Notes: generated by a model not told the origin, from the sequence alone. A stretch of 64,000 nt of DNA from Thermoactinomyces sp. DSM 45892 (GCF_900107305.1 NZ_FNPL01000012.1:58532-122531); one strand, 5' to 3'; positions 34,999-43,690 are shown, counted from the stretch's first letter. Translations and numbers: made by a program.

Positions 34999-36345
34999 AT
35001 GAGCCGAGCAGGAGAAAAGCTATTATCCAAGATATTAGATCTACAAGATGCACAAGCGATTAAGCGGTTTAATCTTAGAGATCATCATTTCAGCACGACA
35101 TCTGAAAGAGAAGCTTTACGTTTCATTCAAGATTATGCTGATAGAAATAAGGGGCAAACACCTGACTATCTTACCGTAGTAGAGGAAACAGGTTTGTTGT
35201 ACGAACCGACATCAGATACATACGAGTACCTAGTCAGCCAAGTCAAAGAGTTCTCACTCGGGGTACGAACCCATGAGTGGCTACAAAAAGAAGTAGCTCC
35301 GAAGTTTAGTAGTTCATCGAATTCCGAACGAACCAAGTTTCTTGAATGGTTGAGGGAGGAAGCAGATCACCTACTTAACGAACATAGTAATCGTACTAGT
35401 GTCGGAACCAACTTGAAACGAGACGTTGATAAGTTTCTACAGGAATACCAACGGCGTAAGGATGGCGATAGTTTCCGAGTTTGGAAAAGTAGGTTCGACA
35501 CCATTAATCAAGAGATCGGAGGTTATGCATCTTCTTCACTTATTGTATGGTTCGGACGATCAGGTCGAGGAAAATCGATGGTTACGACTTCCGAAGTAGT
35601 ATCGGCTGCTCAACAGGGGGCCACCGTTTTAGTTTGGGGCATGGAGATGACCGTCTATGAGATCCTAGCGCGTATCCTTTCTATTGTATCTGCTGATCAA
35701 GGAGTATTTTCTACCAATTACAATGGACAAGTGCTACATGCTGGATTTCGAAATAAGGATCTTCTTCTAGGTTCGCTACATGATGAACAAGCTTTACAGG
35801 GATTTTTAGAAAAACTCAACAATAGTATTTCAGGAACAATCATAGTTAGAGGGATTGATGACGAGGATTTTATGGATCGAGGAATTCGAACTTTAGAACA
35901 CGATATTATTACAACGAAGGCAGACGTGGTACTCGTTGATCCATTCTATTATTTAGATTATTTACCCGGAGATGGTACAACGGGGGGAGCAGCGGCACAA
36001 ACTTCGAAGAAGTTACGTCATTTGGCAGGAAGGACGAGAACCGTAATACATGCAATTACTCAAGCCGAAGAAACATCGGCAGAAATGGACGAGTCGGGTA
36101 CTCGTTCTATCCGACCACCTCGACGATCCGAAGTGAAAAAGACAAAACAACTTCTCGAAGACAGTACCTTATTAATCGGTGTAGACACACTAGCTATGCA
36201 AGGAGAAGGCATCATCCAGCTTGGCAAGGGACGTAACGGTGGAGAGGGTGTGGAAGTTGATCTCATTTATCTACCAGGGCTCGGAATTATTACAGAGGTT
36301 CCTACCGGAGAAAATGTGGCCAATCAATTTCTGGATAATTTCTAG
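34999..36345 (+). CDS. DnaB-like replicative helicase
   Basis: 448 residues behind TAGGAGGTGG. RecA-fold: Walker A WFGRSGRGKSMVT near residue 190, Walker B ADVVLVDPFYY near residue 312, and HAITQAEETSAE. The N-terminal 150 residues are helical, as in DnaB. It acts as a ring helicase at the phage fork together with the loader upstream and the primase directly downstream. Confidence 0.9.
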   Translation: MSRAGEKLLSKILDLQDAQAIKRFNLRDHHFSTTSEREALRFIQDYADRNKGQTPDYLTVVEETGLLYEPTSDTYEYLVSQVKEFSLGVRTHEWLQKEVAPKFSSSSNSERTKFLEWLREEADHLLNEHSNRTSVGTNLKRDVDKFLQEYQRRKDGDSFRVWKSRFDTINQEIGGYASSSLIVWFGRSGRGKSMVTTSEVVSAAQQGATVLVWGMEMTVYEILARILSIVSADQGVFSTNYNGQVLHAGFRNKDLLLGSLHDEQALQGFLEKLNNSISGTIIVRGIDDEDFMDRGIRTLEHDIITTKADVVLVDPFYYLDYLPGDGTTGGAAAQTSKKLRHLAGRTRTVIHAITQAEETSAEMDESGTRSIRPPRRSEVKKTKQLLEDSTLLIGVDTLAMQGEGIIQLGKGRNGGEGVEVDLIYLPGLGIITEVPTGENVANQFLDNF

Positions 36346-36356
36346 GTGGTGGAGAG

Positions 36357-37352
36357 ATGGCATATGTGAAGGTACGACATTCTAGAGTTGATGTGGATAT
36401 AGAACGGGAACTTTCTGGATACTATTGGCATAGAGAAAGATGGACTACTAAAAAACTTATTGCCTGTTCCCCATTTCGGTATGATTTTAGCCCTTCATTT
36501 TTTGTAAGCCTTAGCAATGGATCGTGGGGAGATTCAGGTGGTACAGGAGAATATAAGAGTGGGAACTTTGTTAAGTTACTAGCTTATCTGCGTCAAGAAA
36601 CTGAGTATGAAACAGAAGCATATCTACTTAGTGAGTATGCCCGAGAAATCACCGAAGAGGACCGTCTAAAGGTCGACTTCTCCCGAATACGGTTTCAAAA
36701 ACAAAGAATCGGGATACCACAAACGTTCCTAGATCGATTTACTCAACCTAATGACTACCTTAGAGATCGAGGGATTTCGAAAGAAATAGAAATAGAGATG
36801 AACATCCGATATGATCCCAAAAGAGATCGGATTGTTATACCCTGGTATTTCCCTGATGGCCGCCTTGCATCTGTGAAGTATCGGCACTGTGGATCAAAGA
36901 TCTTTTATTACGAGAAGAACGGATACCCGATTCGAAAACTCCTATACGGGATGGATCGAGTTTACAGGAAGAATTCCAGCATAGTTGTATTGGTTGAGTC
37001 AGAAATTGATGCTATGTATATCATGTCAATGACTGATTATGATGCTATCGCATTAGGAACTAGTAGGTTGTCGAAGAATCAAGTTGACTTAATTGCTAGA
37101 AGCTCACTAGAAGAGGTGATTATCATGGCTGATAATGATGATGCAGGACGAGAGATGAGAGAGCAAGCTATTAAAAGTCTATGTCCTTTTTTAAAGGTAA
37201 ATGTTGCATCAATACCTAGAGAATATAAAGATGCAAATGAAATAAAGGAATTTCATATTCTAAGTAAGATCATCGAAAATAGAGTTATTCATCAAGGTTT
37301 GGGTTTAGTGCCCGTATATACAGGGAATATAATCTATGGTGATATACGTTGA
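36357..37352 (+). CDS. DNA primase (TOPRIM, DnaG-like core)
   Basis: 331 residues behind GGTGGAGAG. The N-terminal part has the CHC2-like pattern CSPFRYDFSPSFFVSLSNGSWGDSGGTGEYKSGNFVKL but not the full zinc ligand set. The TOPRIM motifs are clear: IVVLVESEIDAMYI (catalytic Glu) and IIMADNDDAGREM (Asp-x-Asp). It makes RNA primers for the phage fork. It completes the loader-helicase-primase operon; the 570 bases after it are non-coding. Confidence 0.88.
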   Translation: MAYVKVRHSRVDVDIERELSGYYWHRERWTTKKLIACSPFRYDFSPSFFVSLSNGSWGDSGGTGEYKSGNFVKLLAYLRQETEYETEAYLLSEYAREITEEDRLKVDFSRIRFQKQRIGIPQTFLDRFTQPNDYLRDRGISKEIEIEMNIRYDPKRDRIVIPWYFPDGRLASVKYRHCGSKIFYYEKNGYPIRKLLYGMDRVYRKNSSIVVLVESEIDAMYIMSMTDYDAIALGTSRLSKNQVDLIARSSLEEVIIMADNDDAGREMREQAIKSLCPFLKVNVASIPREYKDANEIKEFHILSKIIENRVIHQGLGLVPVYTGNIIYGDIR

Positions 37353-37421
37353 GTGATGCTGAAAATATATAATTATATACAAAATTTAAATGAAAATAAG
37401 TTGTTTAATCCTTAAAAACTA

Positions 37422-37450
37422 TTTACATTTAAAGAGTAATGTGTTATAAT
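37422..37450 (+). promoter_or_regulatory. sigma-A promoter of the structured leader
   Basis: TTTACA and TATAAT with a 17-base spacer. Transcription would begin near 37457 and run through the TTGGAG hairpins toward the sigma-like gene. Confidence 0.7.
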
Positions 37451-37456
37451 CAAAAT

Positions 37457-37700
37457 CTTACATGATTTTATACGACTAGTTTAATGAAACTGCAAATACT
37501 CCACCAGTAAAATACTAGTGGAGTACACAAGAGATGTACCATTGAAGACTGCGCAACTTTGGAGAGTCTGCGCTTTATAAACAATATACTTTGGAGAGTA
37601 CATTGTTTAAAGAATTGGAAATATACGAGGTCCCTCTGAAACCACGTACACAATATAGAACTGTCAATATCTTTTTGGAGAAAGATATATAATAGTCTGT
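37457..37700 (+). ncRNA. structured leader or RNA with three TTGGAG-hexaloop hairpins
   Basis: Three hairpins present the same loop TTGGAG: GCGCAACT/AGTCTGCGC (37551-37573), ACAATATACT/AGTACATTGT (37581-37606) and ATATCTTT/AAAGATAT (37667-37688). Another hairpin CTCCACCAGT/ACTAGTGGAG lies at 37499-37523. Stem sequences differ while the loop is constant, indicating selection on the loop. GGA in hexaloops resembles binding sites of CsrA-type proteins and CsrB-type sponge RNAs, but that link is inference. No protein gene fits this stretch. Confidence 0.55.
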
Positions 37701-37754
37701 ATATTTTTTACTCTGGTACATATTAAACAAATGTGTTCTTACTGTCCACGCGGA

Positions 37755-37766
37755 GAACGTATGTTC
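37755..37766. promoter_or_regulatory. LexA/DinR-type SOS box 1
   Basis: GAACGTATGTTC fits the Bacillus consensus GAAC-R-N-R-Y-GTTC exactly and lies upstream of the -35 of the sigma-like gene promoter. Confidence 0.65.
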
Positions 37767-37781
37767 TCTTTGTGTGTTCAT

Positions 37782-37810
37782 TTGTTATGTCTTAAACATT
37801 ATCACATAAT
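37782..37810 (+). promoter_or_regulatory. promoter between two SOS boxes
   Basis: TTGTTA and CATAAT with a 17-base spacer, flanked by LexA-type boxes on both sides (37755 and 37829). Confidence 0.5.
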
Positions 37811-37828
37811 CTGTTCTATTAGCAATAA

Positions 37829-37840
37829 GAACATATGTTC
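37829..37840. promoter_or_regulatory. LexA/DinR-type SOS box 2
   Basis: GAACATATGTTC, centre of the 16-bp perfect palindrome AAGAACATATGTTCTT (37827-37842). It fits GAAC-R-N-R-Y-GTTC and would cover the start of transcription from the 37782 promoter. Confidence 0.7.
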
Positions 37841-37924
37841 TTTTAATGTATTTAGTATTGTGTGGAAATAAGATATTTAGGGATCTCGTGTGTTTCCTGA
37901 CCGAAAATCTGGAAGGGGTAACAC

Positions 37925-38656
37925 ATGATAAATAACATAGTAGATGCATTGTACTATAAAGATCTAACTACACTAACCACAACAGAAATTAACAAATTAG
38001 CATTTGCTACCCAGAGCGATATCAAACGGCTTAAAAGAGAAGGAAAACAGGTACGTGAAGAAAACTTTACTCTTCCAATGTGGTATATCCTTGAAGTGTT
38101 CCGAAAGGACATGATGAGACTCTATTACCAGCATGGATTATATTTTAATCGGACAAGAGATGAGCATGGTGAAACGGCCTTTGAACGTCGTTTGAAAGAA
38201 AAACTACTGACTGCAGCAGAGAGATATAATGGGAAATATAATTTTTCGGCATTGGTTAGTAAAGCTTTCCGCCAAGCAACTGGTGAGTATTATCAACGAC
38301 GTACAGCCTGGGCTAAAGATGAATTTTCATATGACGACGTTACAGAAGAAACTGACATGAAGGTGCGAAAAAAGACCACAATGTACATATCTGATCGTCA
38401 TGAGAATGTTGAAAAGACGATAGTTGGTGAAGAAATGGTACAGGCTCTATTTGCTAGATACGGAAAGTGTTCGAGACGTAATTTCATCCTAAGACGGCTT
38501 TATGATCCGGATAACCCAACTAATGTAGCTGTTGCTCGGGATATGAGCATCAAGTTTGGAACGAAGGAAGAGTCGAACAAAAAGTTTATTCAGCGGTTCA
38601 AACTAGAAGCTCAGGCTTTTATTTGCAAGGAATATGAAGATAGATTAGTTGCTTAA
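37925..38656 (+). CDS. divergent sigma-70-like transcription factor
   Basis: 243 residues behind GGAAGGGG. Residues about 85-130 resemble sigma region 2 (LKEKLLTAAERYNGKYNFSA, then KAFRQATGEYYQRR, like the AIEKFDP-G-FSTYA...RQA pattern). Residues about 190-235 resemble region 4 (NFILRRLYDPDNPTNVAVAR, then EESNKKFIQRFKLEAQAF). It probably redirects host RNA polymerase to phage promoters. It lies behind two LexA-type boxes and a structured leader, and it is the best candidate to recognise the ten GTCC-N16-TGCGCTTA elements. Sigma assignment is by eye. Confidence 0.55.
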   Translation: MINNIVDALYYKDLTTLTTTEINKLAFATQSDIKRLKREGKQVREENFTLPMWYILEVFRKDMMRLYYQHGLYFNRTRDEHGETAFERRLKEKLLTAAERYNGKYNFSALVSKAFRQATGEYYQRRTAWAKDEFSYDDVTEETDMKVRKKTTMYISDRHENVEKTIVGEEMVQALFARYGKCSRRNFILRRLYDPDNPTNVAVARDMSIKFGTKEESNKKFIQRFKLEAQAFICKEYEDRLVA

Positions 38657-38666
38657 TAATATAGAT

Positions 38667-38701
38667 GTCCTTTTTAGAAGCACTCATGCGCTTAGATAAG
38701 A
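38667..38701 (+). promoter_or_regulatory. phage GTCC-N16-TGCGCTTA element 4
   Basis: GTCCTTTTTA at 38667 and TGCGCTTAGATAAG at 38687, spacing 20. It is followed by a further TTGGAG sequence at 38709 and then the ribosome binding site of the SSB-like gene. Confidence 0.7.
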
Positions 38702-38750
38702 GTCTCCCTTGGAGAGTAACAGTTTAAGTTTAAAAAAGGAGCGGATAAGA

Positions 38751-39488
38751 TTGAGTTATATCTTAAAAAGAGGTACTGATGCTGTTGAAGATGCACTTAT
38801 GGAAAATGTTGATTACTCAAAGATCCTAGGGTCTCTATCGAACGGAAAAAGTTATGCAATCCGGCTGATTCCTAACTGTGTATCTTCGTATATGGCACAC
38901 AATGTGTACAATGTGTTCAACACAACTCCCTGTACTAAAGAAGCTGGTCAGACAGATTTGTATGATATGGCATGTGACTCTTTATACAAGGAAGCAGAAG
39001 CTTTGAAGAAATCGGGTGCATCTGATAGTGAAATTAAATTGGTTAGAGATCGAGCGTATGCAATCAAAGCAAAAACTCGTTATCTATTGGGTGCTGTCAA
39101 TTTAGATGGAAAACAACCAATTGTTCTAGATTTTACTTCAAACCAAGGTAAAGAAATCATGGCTTTTATGAGGAAGCAAGCAAAAAAGCTGGATAGATAC
39201 CCCTTCTTTATCTCGAAATCTAGTGAAGGAAAGGTTTCGCTAGATATTGTTCTATATGATCCCGAAGAGGACGATGAGGATGCACTTACACCACAGCAAC
39301 GTAAGAACTTTGAAGAAACGAAAGGATTTGAGTTTGATGATAATCTTTTCGATAAGGTTCTTAGAGTGAATAGCACGGAGCAACAAATCGAAGACCTCCG
39401 TAAGTTTGGATTTGATGTCTCTCGAATCGGAATCGGATCTCCAGAAGTCGAATCTGATAGTTCACCTGATGAAACTCTTGGTTTCTAG
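38751..39488 (+). CDS. ssDNA-binding protein, gp32-like
   Basis: 245 residues from TTG 38751 behind AAAAGGAGCGG. The N-terminal MSYILKRGTDAVEDALMENV leads into YAIRLIPNCVSSYMAHNVYNVFNTTPC, the OB-fold entry seen in large-phage single-strand binding proteins (R-L-I/L-P then S-Y-x-x-H). The C-terminus is strongly acidic (VESDSSPDETLGF), as needed to bind replication partners. It is encoded directly before DNA polymerase and under its own phage promoter element. Confidence 0.65.
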   Translation: MSYILKRGTDAVEDALMENVDYSKILGSLSNGKSYAIRLIPNCVSSYMAHNVYNVFNTTPCTKEAGQTDLYDMACDSLYKEAEALKKSGASDSEIKLVRDRAYAIKAKTRYLLGAVNLDGKQPIVLDFTSNQGKEIMAFMRKQAKKLDRYPFFISKSSEGKVSLDIVLYDPEEDDEDALTPQQRKNFEETKGFEFDDNLFDKVLRVNSTEQQIEDLRKFGFDVSRIGIGSPEVESDSSPDETLGF

Positions 39489-39521
39489 TCCTCTTTTTCG
39501 TACCCCATGCGCTTACTAAGT
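39488..39521 (+). promoter_or_regulatory. phage GTCC-N16-TGCGCTTA element 5
   Basis: GTCCTCTTTT begins on the last base of the SSB-like stop codon (39488) and TGCGCTTACTAAG starts at 39508. It precedes the polymerase gene at 39551. Confidence 0.7.
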
Positions 39522-39550
39522 GTGTGGGGTTTATTTTTAGGAGGATAACT

Positions 39551-41362
39551 ATGAATCTAAAACTGACTTTGAATATGAATATTGACCGAGAAGAAGAGAA
39601 ACGAAAACGAGCTAGTTTGGCAAGGGCGAAGAAAAAGGCATCAGAAGAAACGATTGAAGATGCTTTTGATCGTATAGGTATTATGAAGCTTTCGGATAAG
39701 GAACGAGAGATATTCCAGCTTGCAAAGGAAGCCTTCTTTAAAGGTAAGATAGGCCGTCTGTCAAACGGGAAGATGAACAAGGGTGAGGTTCTTTCGATGG
39801 GAATGAAGGTCCAACAGGATCAAAATCAGCAAGATAGATCCCAACGAATCCGTGAAGTACTTGAAAACAAGCCTACTAACTTTCATATTCTGACTGATGA
39901 TAGGCAATTACCAATGTTCATAAATCGGGTTCGAGAAGAATGTCGGTTACAGATGGAGGAATGGAAAGATCGCTTCCAGCTACTTGGAGTGGAGAGTATG
40001 ACAGCAGGAGACTTCGAGGGCTCAGGAGTTGACTCCTATATGGATCTCTCAATCGGTTTTGGTATATGGCTTCCTGTACTGCAAGAAGGCTATTATCTGC
40101 CATATGGTCATGTTGATCTTCGTAATGATCTCGATATATCAAGTAAGTATGCCTTTAGATATGGTGATAAGCAACTTACTAGATCGAGAGTTATCGAAGT
40201 TATAGCCCCATATATAAAAAGCTCGAAACATGGAAAGACCTTTCATATGGGATCAGCACGGTATGATTTACACATTGCCCAGAATGACGGATATACCATC
40301 CGTGGATGTAAATGGGACACACTTGATGGGATGTACCTAATGACAGAGCATCTTCCTTCTTATGGTTTGAAACCACTTCTTAAAAGATACGGTAATCATA
40401 TAGACCAGTTCTACCAAGAACGTTATGGACAATCGTTAGGTCTTGGAGAGAAAGAAGTCTATACATTCGAAGATTTATTCGGAAAGGGATCTCCAGCACC
40501 GTTCAATACAGAAATAGTAGGTATCTATGGTATCTGGGATGTGTTATATGGGTGGGCATTGTTCGAGTGGCAGTTTGAAACCATGAAGCAAACAGGAAGA
40601 TTAATTGATTGCTATTCGGGGATTGACAGTCACTTGTCAGCAGTGGACGTCTTCATGGCTCGTTGTGGTTTTGAAATAGATATAGAGGGTTTGTCCAAAC
40701 TTGAAGAAGAATTCCAAGCAAAGTTAGATATAGCAAAGAAAGATCTCTTTAATTCCTATCAAATTGATCATGATTTTCTCCGTAAAATGTCGCTCACTAT
40801 CAATGGTGAGAAGATTCGCGTATGGCAGCAAAAACAGAAAGATAGAAATACGAAGCTATTAGATCAAATTGCAAAATATGAAGGCATAGTATCTGATTGT
40901 ATTCACAACAAGAAACAGCACTTGAAGAAGTATATTAATGCGGTTGAAATGGTTTGCAAATACAAAGAACAACTTACTACGATTCGAATAGATGAACGGG
41001 ATGCGCCCGATTACATCAATTCCTTCGAACTAACAAACAATCGTCATATTGCTTATTTGATCTACGATTTTTTGGAGATCGAGGACAGAACCCCAAGATT
41101 CAAGAAAGGAAAGAAACGATCTACATCTGCTGATATTTTGGAAGTGTACTACAAGGAAGAAGAAGCCTTGAAGCCCCTTCGTTTGATAAGTGAGTATGAG
41201 AAATTGCTGAATACGTATGTGCGTAAAATTCCTACAGCATTTGATGCAGATGGGCGATTCCACACGGAATGGAAGTCGGGAGGAACATCCACAGGGCGAT
41301 ATAGTTCATCAGGATATCGAGGGAGGCCCATTGATCTGCTAAATCGGAGGTCCAGCATATGA
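39551..41362 (+). CDS. DNA polymerase I, N-terminal subunit (exonuclease and thumb)
   Basis: 603 residues from ATG 39551 behind AGGAGG. Residues about 160-330 are a 3'-5' exonuclease with DFEGSG (Asp-x-Glu), GSARYDLHIAQNDG and YGIWDVLYGW. Helical thumb follows. The protein ends just after SGGTSTGRYSSSGY, the motif that in intact PolA continues to N-L-Q-N-I-P, and stops at TGA. The palm and fingers are encoded by the next gene, whose ATG overlaps this stop as ATGA. The two products must associate to give an active family A polymerase. Confidence 0.88.
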   Translation: MNLKLTLNMNIDREEEKRKRASLARAKKKASEETIEDAFDRIGIMKLSDKEREIFQLAKEAFFKGKIGRLSNGKMNKGEVLSMGMKVQQDQNQQDRSQRIREVLENKPTNFHILTDDRQLPMFINRVREECRLQMEEWKDRFQLLGVESMTAGDFEGSGVDSYMDLSIGFGIWLPVLQEGYYLPYGHVDLRNDLDISSKYAFRYGDKQLTRSRVIEVIAPYIKSSKHGKTFHMGSARYDLHIAQNDGYTIRGCKWDTLDGMYLMTEHLPSYGLKPLLKRYGNHIDQFYQERYGQSLGLGEKEVYTFEDLFGKGSPAPFNTEIVGIYGIWDVLYGWALFEWQFETMKQTGRLIDCYSGIDSHLSAVDVFMARCGFEIDIEGLSKLEEEFQAKLDIAKKDLFNSYQIDHDFLRKMSLTINGEKIRVWQQKQKDRNTKLLDQIAKYEGIVSDCIHNKKQHLKKYINAVEMVCKYKEQLTTIRIDERDAPDYINSFELTNNRHIAYLIYDFLEIEDRTPRFKKGKKRSTSADILEVYYKEEEALKPLRLISEYEKLLNTYVRKIPTAFDADGRFHTEWKSGGTSTGRYSSSGYRGRPIDLLNRRSSI

Positions 41363-42456
41363 TTAATGACCAAAACTATCACGACATAGTAAAGAAGCTA
41401 GTATTAAACAATGAGAAGGTCTCGAAGGGTAGCAATCTTCAAAACATCCCTTCTCGTGGAGATGGAGTACGTGTTCGAAACATGTTCAAACCTCGAGATG
41501 GGTGGGTCTTTGTATCTGCGGATCTCTCCCAAATTGAGCCGAGGATTATGGCCCACATCATGTACGAACGATACAATGACAATTCTCTTCGTCAGATCTT
41601 CCTAGATGATCGGGATTTATATACTACGATGGCAATGATGGTCTTTAATTTGGACGAAAAATACTGTGTGGACAAGGCTTACGACCCAACAGGAACTTTC
41701 CAACCACGGAGGATGATGAAAACAGGGGTTCTAGCGAAGTCATACGACCAGAAGGCGCATCGTTTCGCTAGTGGTATGGGAGTGTCACAGGATGTTGCTG
41801 AGATGTTTTATGAGAAGTTTGATGACACATTCGTTTCATTTACAACGATGGTTCAGGATATACGGGAGTTCATGAAACAGAATGGATATACTGAAACCTT
41901 ATTTGGACGAAAAAGGAGATTTCCTAACTTCAAATTATTGGAACAACAAGTAAGAAAAAATGAAGGGAAGCTTCGTGGGCTATATATTGATCGGGCGAGG
42001 TTGCAGAAGAAGAAAGTCAAAACCTCTAACGATGAAAGGAAATTGCACGAGATTGAAATCATGATTGAACCACTTGCCGAGAAAAGAAACGAAATGGAGT
42101 ATATGTTGAGAGCTTGTTTTAATGCTGTCATCCAAGGTTCAGGAGCCGACGTTCTAAAAAAGAATATGATTCAGATCTTCGATATTTGTAAGGCAAAAGG
42201 TTGGGAGCTCAATGCTTCAATTCATGATGAGGTGAAGATTTCCATGCCTTTTACCAACTTAACACGTAGCCATGTGGATCTGATTACTCAAGCAATGTCG
42301 GATACAGTGAAGCTATCTGTTCCATTAAAATCAGATACCGTAATCGAACCGAGATGGATGATGGAGTATTCATCAGATGAGTGGGATTTCGAAAGTGGTC
42401 GGCCTTACGAATTGAAATATGGAGAATCCAAAGAACTGTATATGGGGAGTGTTTAG
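41359..42456 (+). CDS. DNA polymerase I, C-terminal subunit (palm and fingers)
   Basis: 365 residues from ATG, eight bases behind GGAGG that lies inside the upstream gene. It has family A motifs: GSNLQNIPSRGDGVRVRNMF, motif A VSADLSQIEPRIMAH, motif B region RRMMKTGVLAKSYDQKAHRFASGMG, and motif C ASIHDEVKIS. It overlaps the N-terminal subunit by four bases (ATGA). The dedicated ribosome binding site and coupling argue for a true split gene, not a sequencing frameshift, although a one-base error cannot be excluded. Confidence 0.9.
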   Translation: MINDQNYHDIVKKLVLNNEKVSKGSNLQNIPSRGDGVRVRNMFKPRDGWVFVSADLSQIEPRIMAHIMYERYNDNSLRQIFLDDRDLYTTMAMMVFNLDEKYCVDKAYDPTGTFQPRRMMKTGVLAKSYDQKAHRFASGMGVSQDVAEMFYEKFDDTFVSFTTMVQDIREFMKQNGYTETLFGRKRRFPNFKLLEQQVRKNEGKLRGLYIDRARLQKKKVKTSNDERKLHEIEIMIEPLAEKRNEMEYMLRACFNAVIQGSGADVLKKNMIQIFDICKAKGWELNASIHDEVKISMPFTNLTRSHVDLITQAMSDTVKLSVPLKSDTVIEPRWMMEYSSDEWDFESGRPYELKYGESKELYMGSV

Positions 42457-43074
42457 ATGACTAGACAAGCGAGAGAATTATTTACAGTGGTTGATCTTGA
42501 AACAACAGGGCTTGATCACAACAAAGATCAGATTATTGAACTTGCTGCAATTCAAACGAACCTTGAGAAGGAAGTGGGAAGGCTTCATCTCCGCATTAAA
42601 CTTCATGAGGGACAAGTCATACCAGAGAAGATTACGAAAATGACAGATATCAGAGAAGAAGACCTTACAGACGGGTACCCAGAAAACCTAGCGGTTGTGC
42701 TGTTCGGGATGTTTTCGGCAGGATCAACAATAGTTGCTCACAGTGCATCGTTTGACTTTTCATTTTTAGAGAAGTTTGGAGTACAATCACCTATTTTCCT
42801 ATGTACGAAAACTATGGCAAAGCTAGAAAATCCAGATGAAAGTTCTTCGTTGGAGGATGTGTGTGGTCGTCTTGGGATCGAATTAAACGGTCATCATCAG
42901 GCTATGAACGATGTAAAAGCAACAGTAGAGGTTCTTGCAGAGCTAATACGACGATTAAATAAGAAGGAGATACCTAGAATCAAATATCATAATCTTGTCG
43001 TTCATAGTGAAGAAAGACCTTTGTCTTTCGTGCCTAAATATACTCAAATCAATAAAAGAACATGGGGCTCCTAA
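42457..43074 (+). CDS. DnaQ-like 3'-5' exonuclease
   Basis: 205 residues starting right after the polymerase stop. DEDDh motifs: VVDLETTGLDHNKDQIIELAAI (Asp-x-Glu), VAHSASFDFSFL (Asp) and HHQAMNDVKATVEVL (His-x4-Asp). Probably proofreads or trims DNA during replication, adding to the exonuclease domain already in the polymerase. The last replication gene before the AT-rich moron. Confidence 0.88.
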   Translation: MTRQARELFTVVDLETTGLDHNKDQIIELAAIQTNLEKEVGRLHLRIKLHEGQVIPEKITKMTDIREEDLTDGYPENLAVVLFGMFSAGSTIVAHSASFDFSFLEKFGVQSPIFLCTKTMAKLENPDESSSLEDVCGRLGIELNGHHQAMNDVKATVEVLAELIRRLNKKEIPRIKYHNLVVHSEERPLSFVPKYTQINKRTWGS

Positions 43075-43262
43075 TTTTCTGGAGTCTTTTTGTTATATTT
43101 TAAAGTTAAACGAGTGCTTTATATTGAAAAAATACTCATATATTTATCAGTTGGGTGATTTGTATTTGAATTTAAATATATATTTTTTTAATTAAATCAA
43201 AAAATGATTAAAATACACCTTTGTAACAATTAAATATTTGTTTTTTTAATACATATATAATA
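43075..43262. other. AT-rich intergenic boundary of the moron cassette
   Basis: About 190 bases of T/A-rich DNA without a gene, with a short GGGGCTCC/GGAGTC hairpin overlapping the exonuclease stop. It marks a drop in GC that continues through the 43.3-46.7 kb cassette. Confidence 0.45.
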
Positions 43263-43291
43263 TTGACAATTAATTCGAACTACCATATATT
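43263..43291 (+). promoter_or_regulatory. sigma-A promoter of the SDP-like operon
   Basis: TTGACA and TATATT with a 17-base spacer, upstream of the secreted peptide gene at 43335. A perfect -35 box means the cassette can be expressed by the host without phage factors. Confidence 0.75.
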
Positions 43292-43334
43292 GATTGTAGA
43301 TTTAAAATATAAAAAATATAAAGGGGTTTTTACT

Positions 43335-43643
43335 ATGAAAAAGTTTGCACCTATCGCAATTGCAGGAGCCCTATTTTTATCTGCAGGAGCATCGGTTTAT
43401 GCATCAGACAATTCCGGAAGTAATCTTGATTTTAAATCTCAAAAGATTGCGGTAGAACAACCAGAGAAACAAGAATCTTATAATCCTAATTGGGTAAGAG
43501 CAGCTTGGGCTGTGGGCACAAATGCTGCGAAAGCAGTTTGTAGAGCAGCAGATGAGGTAGCTATGTATGGAAGCCTGTATGGAGTTTCACCAGCAGAGAA
43601 AGATATCTCTAGTAAGGATGCAGAAGTTATTTTCAATAAGTAA
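43335..43643 (+). CDS. secreted small peptide, candidate SdpC-type toxin precursor
   Basis: 102 residues from ATG 43335 behind AAAGGGG. It has a classic signal peptide (MKKFAPIAIAGALFLSAGAS, cleavage after VYA), a polar region, then a Trp/Ala-rich helical segment NWVRAAWAVGTNAAKAVCRA with one Cys, and a short tail. It is first in an operon with SdpA-like and SdpB/HTTM-like genes, so by analogy with Bacillus sdpABC it would be the precursor of an exported antimicrobial peptide. Sequence similarity to SdpC itself is not evident; the role is inferred from context. Confidence 0.6.
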   Translation: MKKFAPIAIAGALFLSAGASVYASDNSGSNLDFKSQKIAVEQPEKQESYNPNWVRAAWAVGTNAAKAVCRAADEVAMYGSLYGVSPAEKDISSKDAEVIFNK

Positions 43644-43652
43644 TAGGTGTTG

Positions 43653-43690
43653 CTTAATCCCTACTTCTTTTCAAAGAAGTAGGGATTAAG
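43653..43690 (+). promoter_or_regulatory. long hairpin between peptide and processing genes
   Basis: CTTAATCCCTACTTCTTT pairs perfectly with AAAGAAGTAGGGATTAAG around a two- to three-base loop. There is no T-run, so it is more likely an attenuator or RNA stabiliser that keeps peptide mRNA more abundant than the downstream genes, as in many bacteriocin operons. Confidence 0.7.

Noticed and set aside
37566..37582. TGCGCTTTATAAAC as another phage element
   Set aside because: The upstream position holds hairpin sequence and not GTCC; the similarity arises from the hairpin arm.
41340..41400. Intein or group I intron in DNA polymerase
   Set aside because: The genes overlap by four bases with no inserted sequence at the break.
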